From the NCBI GenBank assembly GCA_001931905.2, contig MSJI02000117.1:36913-100912 (forward strand): a DNA stretch of 64,000 nucleotides, given 5' to 3'. Source of the DNA: Cladosporium sp. IMV 00045. Its lineage: Eukaryota; Ascomycota; Dothideomycetes; Cladosporiales; Cladosporiaceae. The notes beneath the pieces are model-generated. The model worked only from the letters and a program-made list of their open reading frames with translations. It had not been told where the DNA came from and searched no databases. The translations under genes were made by a program, and so were the position numbers. Shown here one piece after another: positions 31,101 through 43,100 of this stretch (positions within the stretch are counted from its first letter, which is position 1; every line of letters begins with the position of its first letter).

Positions 31101-34100
31101 CAGCTTGGGAGCCGCCCCTGTCCAAGAAAGAACAGAAGAAGCGCGACAAAGAGGCCAAGAGCATGGGCTTCGGTGACGTGACTGCAGCTGCTATGACGAC
31201 CGCTGGTGTTGCTGCTATTGCTGACGCGTTCGCGACGCCTGAAGGAGAGCAAGATGCTAGTCCCCTGGCAAGAAGTCGAAGAAGAGTAAGAAGAAGGCCC
31301 AGTCGTTTGATGAGGCTGCCGAAACGCCGAGCGAGATGCCGGGTGCTTGGGATGAATCGTCGTCTGATGCCAAGGACGTTGCTACCGACAAGGAGATTCC
31401 CCAAGAAGACGTGCCATCTCCGTCACAGGAGCCTTCTGGAGAGGACCCCTGGGCTGGTGTTGATTCGAATAAGTCGAAAAAGAAGAAAAAGCGCGAGAGT
31501 GGCCGGTTTAATGAGCCTGCTACTGGCTCGCCCTTGCGGTCTGAGGTCGCCTTTGATGACTATATCGGTGCAGCTGCAGACAAGGACGGACGAGACAACC
31601 GCGCGAGAAGTGTGTCTGCGTTCGATCGCCCGGACCGTGAGTCGGGATACTTCGACAACAGCCACCCCGGTAGTCCTCGCAATATGTCTCCGGACGGAGC
31701 GGCGTCAACCATCTCTGCACCTGAACGCCGCAAATCGAAGAAGAGCAAATCCAAGCGCAGCAATGGGAGCTTCGACGGAGAGCCAGCAGCAGACATCGAC
31801 GATACTCGCTCCATTCGCTCTGCGGCCACCGAGCCCGCCACGTCAAGCTCGTCCACCAAGAAGAAAGGAGGCGGGCTATTCGGGCTGTTCAGTCGAAAAT
31901 CATCCGACGGCGACAAGAAGGACCAGTCTTTTTTAGGTGAGCGGGTAGAGGACCTGCCGCCTCTACCCGCTGATCCACAGACTTCAGCAGTCTCAGCATC
32001 CGCTTCTCAGGACGAGCAGGACCACGGCACCCCTGCTGCTGTCGAGGCAGTTGATCAGGCGGTGACTACCACCGATCCTCTCTTGCAGGAAGCCAGAGAT
32101 GTCCAAACTACTGAGTCGACAAAAGATCAGTCTCCTGGTTTGAGCCCGGACTCCCCGTCTTTCCAAAGGCCAAGCATCGCAACTCGCCCCGTCTCTTCGA
32201 CCTCAGTACCCCTTCGCTTCAGACCTCCTCCCTCCTCTCCTCTCCAACCAAAGGAGCGCTCCCTCAGCTTCGGCTCCGTCGCCGACTCCCCCATCTCCCC
32301 CTCCTCAACCTCCGCAGGTTCAACGAGCAAAAAGCCCCGTCCGCGCTCCATGGAATTCCGCGAAGTCCGCCCCCTCTACCTCGTCACGCGCAACTCGAAA
32401 GTCGAAGACGTGGAAGAACAACTCCCCACCCTCCCCGAGAGCAAACCCTCCAGCCGCGCCAGCAGCGTGCAAGGCAGCGAGGACTGGCACTCCGCCGCGG
32501 AAGAGGTCTCCCCGCAACCGGAGCTCGATTACCACTCACCGAAGCCCAGGGGTGGTTTGACGATTGATCTGGAGCAGGCGAATCAGTATCGGTCGGAGGA
32601 GGAGATTGTGGATACTGCGGATCAGACGACGCCGAAGGCGAGTGATTTTGCGAAGAGTGAGTTGCGTGCTCCGCCGACAAGATCGCAGGCGAAGCAGGTC
32701 CCGCAGTTTTACACTTGGGAGGATTTGGCTAAGGATGAGGAGATTCACGCTCGTGAGGCGCAAGGCGATGCTGCAGATCAAACTCCCGCTGATACTGAGG
32801 GTCTGGGGATTTCTCAGGAGGAAGGTCAGCGAGATGCTTCCCCTGCGGGCAAGAAGAGCAAGAAGGACAAGAAGCGCAAGTCAAAGGGCCTGGCTGCGGC
32901 CGCTGGTGCGGCTGCTGGTGCGTTGATCGTAGAGGGTGTCAAAGACAAGTCTGCCGAGCAAGAAGATGCTACGACCAAAGAGCTTGAGCCCGAGGCGGTT
33001 GCGTCCGAACAGACAAATCCTACGCAAGAGCCTGCAGAGTCTCCGGTGGCACCTACATCCGGATCCATCTATCACGCCACCGTCGAGAGCACAGTCAACA
33101 CCGACATCTGGGGTGATCCCATGGACCCTACGCTCGCACCACCAACCAGACGCCAACGACGACAATGAGGACGTATGGGACGACAAGGAATTCGCCGACC
33201 GCCCTTCCCTCCCTCGCGAAATGGCGACGGCAGGAGCAGCAGCAGCGGATCAGACTCCGGACCACCTCATGGCGGTTCCAGCAGAAGGCGCTGCGCCCGC
33301 GCGCACCGGCGGCCCCATGAGTAATGTCGAAGAGGACTTTGACGACTGGTTCGGCTCGACTGATCCTACTCCCAAGCAGCCGATTTTGCTCAAGGGGAAG
33401 AAGGGCAAGAAGGGAAAGAAGGGCAAGGCTGCCGCGGTGAAGGCTGAGCCGACTGCGGCGCCGGTTGATGAGAATGTCACTCCAGTAAAGGCTCCAGTGA
33501 ATGTTCCTGTCGAGATCTCTCGCGGTGAGATGGGTGCCGAGGAGGCTGTGGAAGATGCTCGAGTTCCTGCGGATGTGTCGCCAGCTGTTGATGTTGGTGT
33601 GCCTGAGAGTTCGACTGAGGGCGCGCAGCAACCTGGTATCGAAGAGCAGAAGCTCGATATCACCCAAAGCGAGGCGCAGGCTGAGCCCGAGCTCCCTGCG
33701 ACTTCTGATAAGATCGAGTCAGAGCGTGGCACTTTCGAAGACGCGCCAGTCGAACCTCCCGCCCGCGAGTTGCCCAAGGAAGAGCTTTCTAAAAACACAG
33801 AAGCAGCAGTACCACAACAGGAAGCCGCCGAAGACTTCTTTGCCCCAACAAGCTCGAAAAAATCAAAGAAAGCGAAGAAGCACAAGAAAGCTCAAGCCAG
33901 TCTCGATGACGTCGGCGAGACTCCTCCGACGCCCTCAGACACCACGCCACCTGCTGAGACCGCCGCTATTGAGCCTGTGTCTGAAGTGCCTGCCAAACAA
34001 ATCCAGACAGAAAAACAGGCACCTTTACCAGAGCCAACACCTGCAACAAACGACGAGCCCACTCCTGCTCCCGCTGAGGCCGGCCCTGTCGAAGATGACT

Positions 34101-37100
34101 GGGCCGCTCTCCCTTCGTCGAAGAAGGGAAAGAAAGCCAAGAAGGGCAAGAAGCAGAAGGCTGATGGTTTGGCGGAGCCGCAGGCCGAAGAAACCAAAGA
34201 AGCCATCGTCGAGCCCGAGAACACCTCTTCGACTGATCCAGTCGCTAATGGTCAGAAAGACGAGGCTGACAAAGGCGATGTTGCGCACACGGGGGGTAAC
34301 GATGTCCCGGCTTCCACCGAGGACAAGAGTCGATCCTTGGATCTCGAGACACTGCCAACCACCGACAACAATGCCCCCGCGAATGCCCCTGCGCAAGATG
34401 AACAGCAAATTGTCGAGCCTCCTGTCGAATCGGAGGTTGCTAAACCTCAAGACGCAGAAATACAGCCACCGACCGAGGTTGCTGCAGACCAGACTTCTCT
34501 TCCAAAAGACGAGGCCCAGCCTGAGATCCTAGCTCGCGAAGCTGACCTGGGAGCTACGCCTGAGCCCACTGCAGGTACTCCCGTCAAGACCGACCAGCCC
34601 ACTACAGAGACTTCAGAGCCACAACTCGCTGAAGCCGCGAACTCGGAGGCTATTCCTGACAAGAACGAAGAGCCTGAAGACTTCTGGGCAGCTCCCACGA
34701 CTTCGAAGAAGAAAAAGGGTAAGAAGGGCAAGAAATCATCTGAGACACCCGCTACTCCGGTCGAGGAGCCACCGGCAGCTGAGAAGGTCGAGGAGACAAA
34801 GGAGGAACCAGCTGTCGCCCCTGAGCCTCAAGAGCCCCAAATCCTGAACAGCGAGGCTCGTGATCCGCCGACTGAAGCCGGCGACGCAGCTGCCCCTAAT
34901 GCTTCAGCGACACCTAGTGCCGAGCCTGCACAAGACGATTCCTTCTGGGCCCCGACGACCAAGAGCAAGAAGAAAGGCAAGAAGGGCAAGAAGAGTGGCG
35001 TAGAGCCTGAGCCTACTCCGGAAGACTCGAGCGCTGAAACAACTACCCCAGCTGTTGACGAGACTGCTGATCCCGAGGTCCTGCAGGAGGCCGCCGCTGA
35101 ACAACCTGCTGTTCTTGAAGACACGCCCAAGGCTGACGAGCAATCTGCTACCCCCGAAGACGTACCCAAAGCCGACGAGCAACAAGACGCTGATGCACTT
35201 CTAACACCTTCATCAAAGAAAAAGGGCAAGAAAGGCAAGAAAACCTCAACAGCATCATCGACGCCCTGGGATGAGCTCGTCGAAGAAAACCCTCTGGAAT
35301 CCACGACCGAACAACCCGCCGAACAACAACACACCGAGCAGCCCTCTGAGCCCCTCACTCAAGGGAAAGACATCCCCAGCGTCACCGACGAGATCCTGCA
35401 GCCCAGCGACCAAACAGACCCCTCAGCAGCAACAGCAGAGACTCCTCAAGACCCCGCCCCGGAAACTGCTCCTGAGCCCGAAGCGGAAGATCTCTTCGCT
35501 GCTGTGCCGTCGAAGAAGAAGAAGGGGAAGAAAGGAAAGAAAGCTTCTGCGGATGTTGAGCTGCCGCAAGATGACGTTCAACCTGCCGCTGAAGCACCGA
35601 AAGAAGAGGAGAGGTCTAGATCTTTGGACCCTGAGGTGGTTGAGCCGGCGTTGTCTGAGAATATCGAGCAGAAGGTCGAAGAGGCAACAGCGCCCCCCGC
35701 GAATGATACTGAGGCGCCTGTGACCGCCGAGCCTGAGATACTTGCGATAACCGCCTCCTGCGAAGGAGACTGATGCCCCCATGGCCACCGAGCTGCTGAA
35801 GAGACACTTGCGACCACCGAGCCGGAAACGCTGCTGCGGCTGACGCCGAAGACATCTGGGCTGCGCCGAGTTCAAAAAAGAAAAAGGGCAAGAAGGGCAA
35901 GAATAGCCAGCCTGAAGAGGTCAAAGAGGCCCCTGTTGAGGCCCCTGTTTCGACTGACTCGGCCGAGGTTCTGAACGCCGAGAGCAACGAAGAGGTTCCA
36001 GCCACCACTGCCGAAGCCGACCTGGCTGCAACTTCTGTCGAGCCCGCAGCGGAATCCCAGCAAGACGCGCCCAAAGAAGCGAAGGAAGACGACCTCTGGG
36101 CGACCCCGGCCAAGGGCAAGAAGTCGAAGAAGGACAAGAAGAACAAGCGCAGTCTCGATGTTGCCGAGTCCCCTGTCCCTGAGTCTAGTGCTTTAGAGCA
36201 AGACTCACAACAGAGCGCGGAAAACGTAGACGCCCCTGCCCTGGCCGAGCCTGCTGTTGATCAGGCGCAAGAACTGGCACCCACGACCGACAACGAGCCT
36301 CGGACTGAAGAGCCAAGTCAATCTGAGGCGATTCCTGAAGCTGCCCCTGAGATTATCCCAGAAGCTGCTCAAGAAGACGATTGGGCCAGCATAAGCACTG
36401 GCAAGAAGGGCAAGAAAGCCAAGAAGGCGAAGAAGGCTGCTCTCGCGGCAGGCCTCCTGGATCCTGAGCCCGAATCGACAGAAGCAACACCACGAACGAT
36501 AGATGGCCAAGCAGAAACCGATCGCAGTGCTTTTCCTGAAGAGCCATCTCAGCCATCTCTGATTGAGTCGAGCGACGCAGCTCAGCCTTCTGAGCCTTCC
36601 CATGACAAACCTCAGGACACCGACACGACTTCGTCAGTGAACGATCCTGTTCAGAGTGAGACCCCTCTGGCCGACACGCAAACACTCACGGCCGAGGACG
36701 ACGCTACCGTGCCATCGACTGATCGCGACGTCTTACTCAACGAGAGCCCAGAATCCTCGCTTGAACCCACTGGAGAATCGCCACCTCAGATTTCTGAAAA
36801 TGTCACTCTTGAAGCAGCAGATGCACAACAACCAGCTACCGATGGAGCTGCTGAGTTTGAGCCTTTGCCCACCAAAAAGAGCAAGAAAGACAAGAAGAAG
36901 GCCAAAAAGAGCCAGTCTCTGACGCCAGAGGAACCCATCGCGGCCCCAGCCGATCTGCCTGCTGAAGAGCAGACCGCTCTCCCTGAAAAGGAAAATGCCC
37001 AATCTGTGACGCCAGTCGACGCACCTGCGGATGCAACTCAGGCACCAACCGAAGAGCCTCACGCAAACGAGACCCCGGCAACCCCAGCAGGCGAACAAAC

Positions 37101-40100
37101 TCCCGTCGAAGGTGGCGCCGACGACTTCGCATTTATCGGAACGAAAAAGAGTAAGAAAGATAAGAAGAAAGCCAAGAAAGCGAAAGCCGGTCAAGAGGAT
37201 GTGACTCCTCAGCTGACTCCCGCCGCTGCGGAAGGCGAGCAACCGATTTCGAACGTTGAGAGTCAAGGTGAAGCTGCTGATTATTTCGCTGGACATCCTG
37301 AGAATCCAGCAAATGATAATCCTGCTGATCCAGCACCCGCTGCCGAACCTCAGGGTGAAGCGGCGGTTTATTTCGCTGGCCATCCTGCCAACCCAGGGAA
37401 CGATGCGTCCGCTTCTCAAGGCCCGACCGAGGAAGCTACTCTTCCGCAGGAGGAGCCTTCTGCTGATTTGGCTAGAGAGGCTCAAGCTGCTGAGACCACC
37501 GAGCCCGTCGATGAGTTTGGCGCTTTTACTACGTCGAAGAAGAGCAAGAAGGACAAGAAGAAGGCCAAGAAGGCTGCCGCTGAGTCCTGGGATGTCCCCC
37601 AAGCTGATTTGGCGACTCCCGTGAAAACACCTGCTGAGACTGCCGTCGAGACCCCCGCTGAGATCCCTTCTGAGACTCCCGCCGTCGATGCTGCCGATGA
37701 GCTGCCAAAGGCCGAAGATTCAAACGAACGTTCGAAAGTCGATGATCCCCTAGTGGCTGAAGCTGCAGCGACAAACACAGAAGACCAAAGCAGAAGCACC
37801 GAGGTCAAGGAAGACGAAGAATTCTCCTTGCCTACAAAGAAGGGCAAGAAAGACAAAAAGAAGGCCAAGAAGGCTGCCGCTGCGGATGCATGGGATGTCC
37901 CTGAATCTGAAGTGCCGACTCCCGCCGAAAAACCTGTAGAGGCGGCCACTGAGATACCTGTACCGCCTGAGGCTGCACTCGAGCCTTCAAAATCTGAAGA
38001 TCCCCAGGTGATCGATACTCCAGGGCCTACAGAAGAGCCAACTGAGAATGCCGAAGTCAAGAATGACGAGGCACCCCAGGAGGTCGACGATTTCGACGCT
38101 GTTGCTACTTCAAAGAAGAGTAAAAAAGACAAGAAGAAGGCCAAAAAGGCTGCGGCTGATGCTTGGGACGTCACTGAGCCCGAGGTCGCCACTCCTAGCG
38201 AGACACCTGCTGAGGCCTCCATTGAAGCGCTCACTGAGACACCTGCAACTCTCGGGGCTTCTGGCGATCCTTTGGAATCTGAAGATCTTCCCGCGCCTAC
38301 AGAACAGCCAAGTGAGAGCGTCGAGGTCAAGAATGACGAGGAATCCAAAGAGGTCGGTGAAGCCAAGGAGGTCGATGAATTCGGCGCTTTTGCTACGTCA
38401 AAGAAGAGCAAAAAGGACAAGAAGAAGGCCAAAAAGGCCTCGGCTGATGCTTGGGACACGCCTGAGCCGGAAGCCTCCACTCCTACCGAGACACCTGTAC
38501 CTCTCGAGGCTACTAGCGATCCTTTGAAATCTGACGATCCTCCTGCCGCTACAGAACAGCCCAGCGAGAACGCCGGTGTCAACAATGACGAAGAAGTCAA
38601 GGAAGTTGACGAGTTCGCGTTGCCATCAAAGAAGAGCAAGAAGGATAAGAAAAAGGCTAAAAAGGCTGCCGTTGACGCTTGGGACACGCCTGAGCCCGAA
38701 GCCTCCACTCCAATTGAGACTCCAGCACAGCCTGATACCACGAATGATTCCAAAGCGCTAGACGACGCTCAACCTGCCGAATCTTCAACCATGCCTGTTC
38801 TTGCCGATGCCGAAGAGCCCGCCAAGTCTGCTGAGGTGAACGAGGAAGAAGAGTCCTTATCCTCGAAGAAAAGCAAGAAGGATAAGAAGAAAGCCAAGAA
38901 AGCTAAGGCGGTGGGTTTTGAAGAACCTGAGGCCGATGCCACTCCGCCTATAGAAGCAACTGAGGAGCAAAGCGCCGCGAACGAGGAGCCCAAGACAGAG
39001 GTCGCTGCAGACACCATCGCCACGGATGCCCCTGTCGATGAGACGGCCAACTCGCAACAAGTCTTAGAGACTCGCGACCTTAGCGGCGGCCACGAGCATC
39101 CTCAGCCTGAGCCAGTTGAGGCTTCTGCTCTGCCAAACGAGGACATCATGCCTGAATCTACCGCAGATTTGCCTCAAGACAAGCCTTCCAGCGAGCCACA
39201 ACAGTCCGAGGATGTCGACACCTTCTCTTCTTCTAAGAAAAGCAAGAAAGACAAAAAGAAGGCCAAGAAGGCGCAAGAAGCTGCATCGCCATGGGACGAG
39301 CCGACTCTGGAAACTGATGCTCCAGCAGAGACCCCGCTCGAGGAAAACGAGCTCAAAGTATCGTGGATGAAGCGCCCAAGCAAAGCGGTGATGTCGTGGC
39401 CGCCGAATCAACGGAAACGGCTCCTCCAGAGACCCAAGACCAGCCTGCGCCCGCTGAAGAAAAGCCACCTCAGGACGATGCCGACTTCTTCGCTGCGTCT
39501 ACCAAGAAGAGCAAGAGAGACAAGAAAAAAGCCAAGAAGGCTTCGGCAGCCACACCAGAGACGGCAGAGCCAGTCTTGGAGGATGCACCCTTGGACCAAC
39601 CATCCGAAGATCGCGCACTCGAATCTACGGATCTTCCAGTAGACGCCAGCGAACCTGCAATTGCCCCTGAAGCGGAGCCTGTTCAGATGCCATCTGAGCC
39701 GACACCCGCACCTGCTGCGGAAGAGGATGACTTCTTTGGGGGCTTTTCGGGCAAGAAGAGCAAGAAAGACAAGAAGAAGGGCAAGAAGTTTCAAGAAGCT
39801 GAAGCTGAACCGCAACCTGAAGAGCCTGTCTTGCCGGCAGCAGAACAAGAAGGAACCGCTGCACCAGAAGCCAACACAATCGAGGCAACTGAGGGCTCTC
39901 GCGAAATGGAAGAGCCTTCCAGTGCTCCAGCTGAAGGCGTCGAGTCCATTCAACAGGCTCCCGAGGAACCTCAAGCCCCCGAGGCAGAAGATCTCTGGGG
40001 CGCTTCTTCGAAGAAGAGCAAGAAGGATAAGAAGAAGGCCAAGAAAGCGAAAGCCGAAGCTGATGAGCCAGCGACCATTGAGGCCAGCCATGTAGTTAGC

Positions 40101-43100
40101 GACAACGCTCTTTCCAACGACATCGTCGACGAAGTCCAACCAGAGCCGACCGAGACACCTCGAGATGCTCTTGAAACGCCACAAGTCGAAGCTGGTGAGC
40201 CATTCAATCAGGAGACCGACATTGCGAATGCCGACAATGCAACTGCCAACGACGCAGCCAAAGACATTGCTCTCGAATCAAATGAAACAACTCGAGATGC
40301 TCCTGACGCTTCCGAGGCTGGTGGTAAGCTCCCAACGGATACGTCCACATTCGCCATTACTGAGACAACGCCCGACGACGCTGATACCTGGGGATCCTTC
40401 TCGACAAAGAAGAGCAAAAAGGATAAGAAAAAGGCCAAGAAGGCGAAGGCTGGCGATGACGATGTCCCCCTTGACGAGCCCGTACCGGCAACCGACGACA
40501 ATGCCACTTCTGAGGAACCCGCAGAGGAACTTCCTGCCACGCAAGAGACATCGCTTCCCGAAACGCCAGAAAACACCGAGGACGTTTGGGCCGAGATCCC
40601 TGCCAAACAAACCAAGAAGGAAAAGCGTAAATCAAAGAAGAGTGGCAGCCCTGCAGCTGAAGTTGATCAGCCGGAGACTGGCGAGTTGCCTGCCACGCTC
40701 GGTGAACCGGCTCAACCTGAAATTCTTGCACGAACTATGGAGAGTGAACCAGCCCCAATCGATCAGCCTGACAATAACGAAAAGCCAAGTACCGTTCCAT
40801 TGGATGAGAATTCCGACACACTTGGTGATTCAGCCAACCCGGATCAAGCGAACAACCAAAGCAGCGAAGCCGAGCCTCGCGAAATCCCTACTGGATCAGG
40901 ACAAGACATCGACTTTGCGGCAACTCTGGCTGCCGGTCTAGCCGACTCCGGCTTCGATCCTAATCTTGTCGTTGACGATCCCGCCTTCCACCGCCGAGCG
41001 ACTCCACCAGGCGAAAAGGCCGAAGCAGATCCCGAGGAGATTTTCACGACTACAAGCAAGAAAAAGAAGGGAAAGGGCAAGAAACCACGCGACTCTACTG
41101 CCGATGAACCTGTCATCACAGATGCTCCAACACCCACCGAGCCGGCCGACGATTTCGATGCCGCTCTGGCGAGGGGCTTGCAAGACAGTGGCTTTGATCC
41201 GTCGCTTTTGGCGAGCACCGCCGCTTCTGGTCAAAATGCTGCATCGGCTGATTTCAAGGGTGATGACGACGAGTTTTCCTTCAGCAAGTCAAAGAAAAAG
41301 AAGGGAAAGAAGAACAAGAGCCTATCGGAAGAGACGCCCACCCCTGAGGCAGAGAGCACTGGCGAACCCTTGGAGCCTACAGTCCCGGTCGCTGAAGAGC
41401 AGATGACAAACCCTGCAGATCTTCAAGAGCAAACTCCTCGCGATACAGTGGACCAAGAACCCGTGGTTCCTGCCACTGCCGAACAAACTACTGCTGAGCC
41501 TAGCGAGGCAGCCCCGGTAGAGGAGGATGAGTGGGCAGCTCCTGCCAAGAAAAAGAAGGGCAAAAAGGGCAAAAAGCAGGCAGCCGTCGTCGAGACAGGA
41601 GACGAAACTCCCTCGACGCCAGTTGCGGAATCGAGCAAAGCTCTTGCGACCCCTGCCGATGTCGATGAGACGTCCAGAGATGTTGCCTTTACCGTTGACC
41701 CGGCACCGGCTATCGATCAACCAACAGCCGAACCCGAACCAAGCAAGGAGGCTGCAGAGGATGAATGGGCGGCGCCATCGAAGAAGAAGAAGGGCAAAAA
41801 GGGCAAAAAGAACCAAGACCTTTGGGCTGAGCCCGAGACTCCAGCGGTCGAGAGCCCTTCTGACGCCTCAGCTGCGGTCGAGACAACGGATGCAGCGGCG
41901 GCAGTGCAGGAAGAGCCGCAGATTCTAGCAAGAGAGATTGATTCCGCCGCAGTCGAACAGCCTGGCCTCCCGAAGGACTCTGAGGAGCAGAAAGACCCCG
42001 TTGTCGAGGCCGCAGTAGACGAATGGGCCTTGCCGGACAAGAAGAAAGACAAGAAAAAGAAGAAAAAGCAGGCACTGGCAGACTTCGGCGCTGAAACGCC
42101 GCCGCCCGAGTCGTCAGCTCTTCCTGCCGACACAGATGTTCCTTCAGTGAGCGACGATGTCAAGCCTGTTGAGTCAAAAATGCAAGAGTCAGAGTCCAAG
42201 GCAGACCGATCCGTCAGCCTGGACGATGTGCTTGTTGCAACAGCAGCCACAGCAGCGGCAGCGGCTCCGGTTGCAGCTGAGGCTACTACTGATAGCTGGG
42301 ACCTGCCCGTTAGAAAGAAGGGCAAGAAGGGCAAGAAGAACCAACTTTGGAGTGAGGAAGAGCCCCAATCTCCTGCTACTGAGACTACGCCAACCACCCT
42401 TGAGCGCGACATCGATTTCGCGCCACAAAATGAACCAGTGGCAAAGAGTGACCCTGCCGAGTCGGCTGACAAAGGTCTCGACAACGAGCCACCTTCCACT
42501 CCAATCTCCAATGTCAGAGCGATCGCCCCTGAGACTGAAGCGGAGTGGGCGTTACCAAGTAAAAAGAAAGGGAAGAAGGGCAAGAAAGGTGCCGCCGCAG
42601 ACGCCGACCTCGATCCCTTCATAAGTGCCCCAAACGAGGCATCAGCGCCGATCTCCACGACTGACACTGCCGAAGCGTCTGCAGTGGAAGATGCTACACA
42701 AACTGGTGGGGAGATGGACGTCGACGAAATGGACAAGGCTTACAAGGCGTACAAGAAGAACAAGAGAAAGCAAAAGAAACTGCAAGCCATGGCAGGGGGC
42801 GAGACTGAGAGCCCCAGTGATCCGACGACAGGCCAACAGTCAGGCCAGCAACTTAGTTCAGACCGCGGTTTGGACGTACCGCCCGAGATCGAACCAGCAA
42901 GACAACCAAGCCCCCTTGCTGCTGTCACCAGCCCTTCCTGGTCTTTTTCGAAGCTTGAAGGCGACAAGTCACCGTCCAAGCAGGCCGGACGTAGTCTCTC
43001 GCACATGCCATCAACAGGCAGCCTCACTAGTCGCAGGTCGCTTGAACCGCTGCACGTCGATGTTGACAACCCACCAGCTAAGAACTCGGACGAACAACAG

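Noticed and set aside
36637..42800. Regularly spaced DNA repeats that might suggest a satellite or CRISPR-like array
   Set aside because: Repeats are in-frame Lys-rich codons of the giant protein with diverged spacers; this is a eukaryotic coding repeat.
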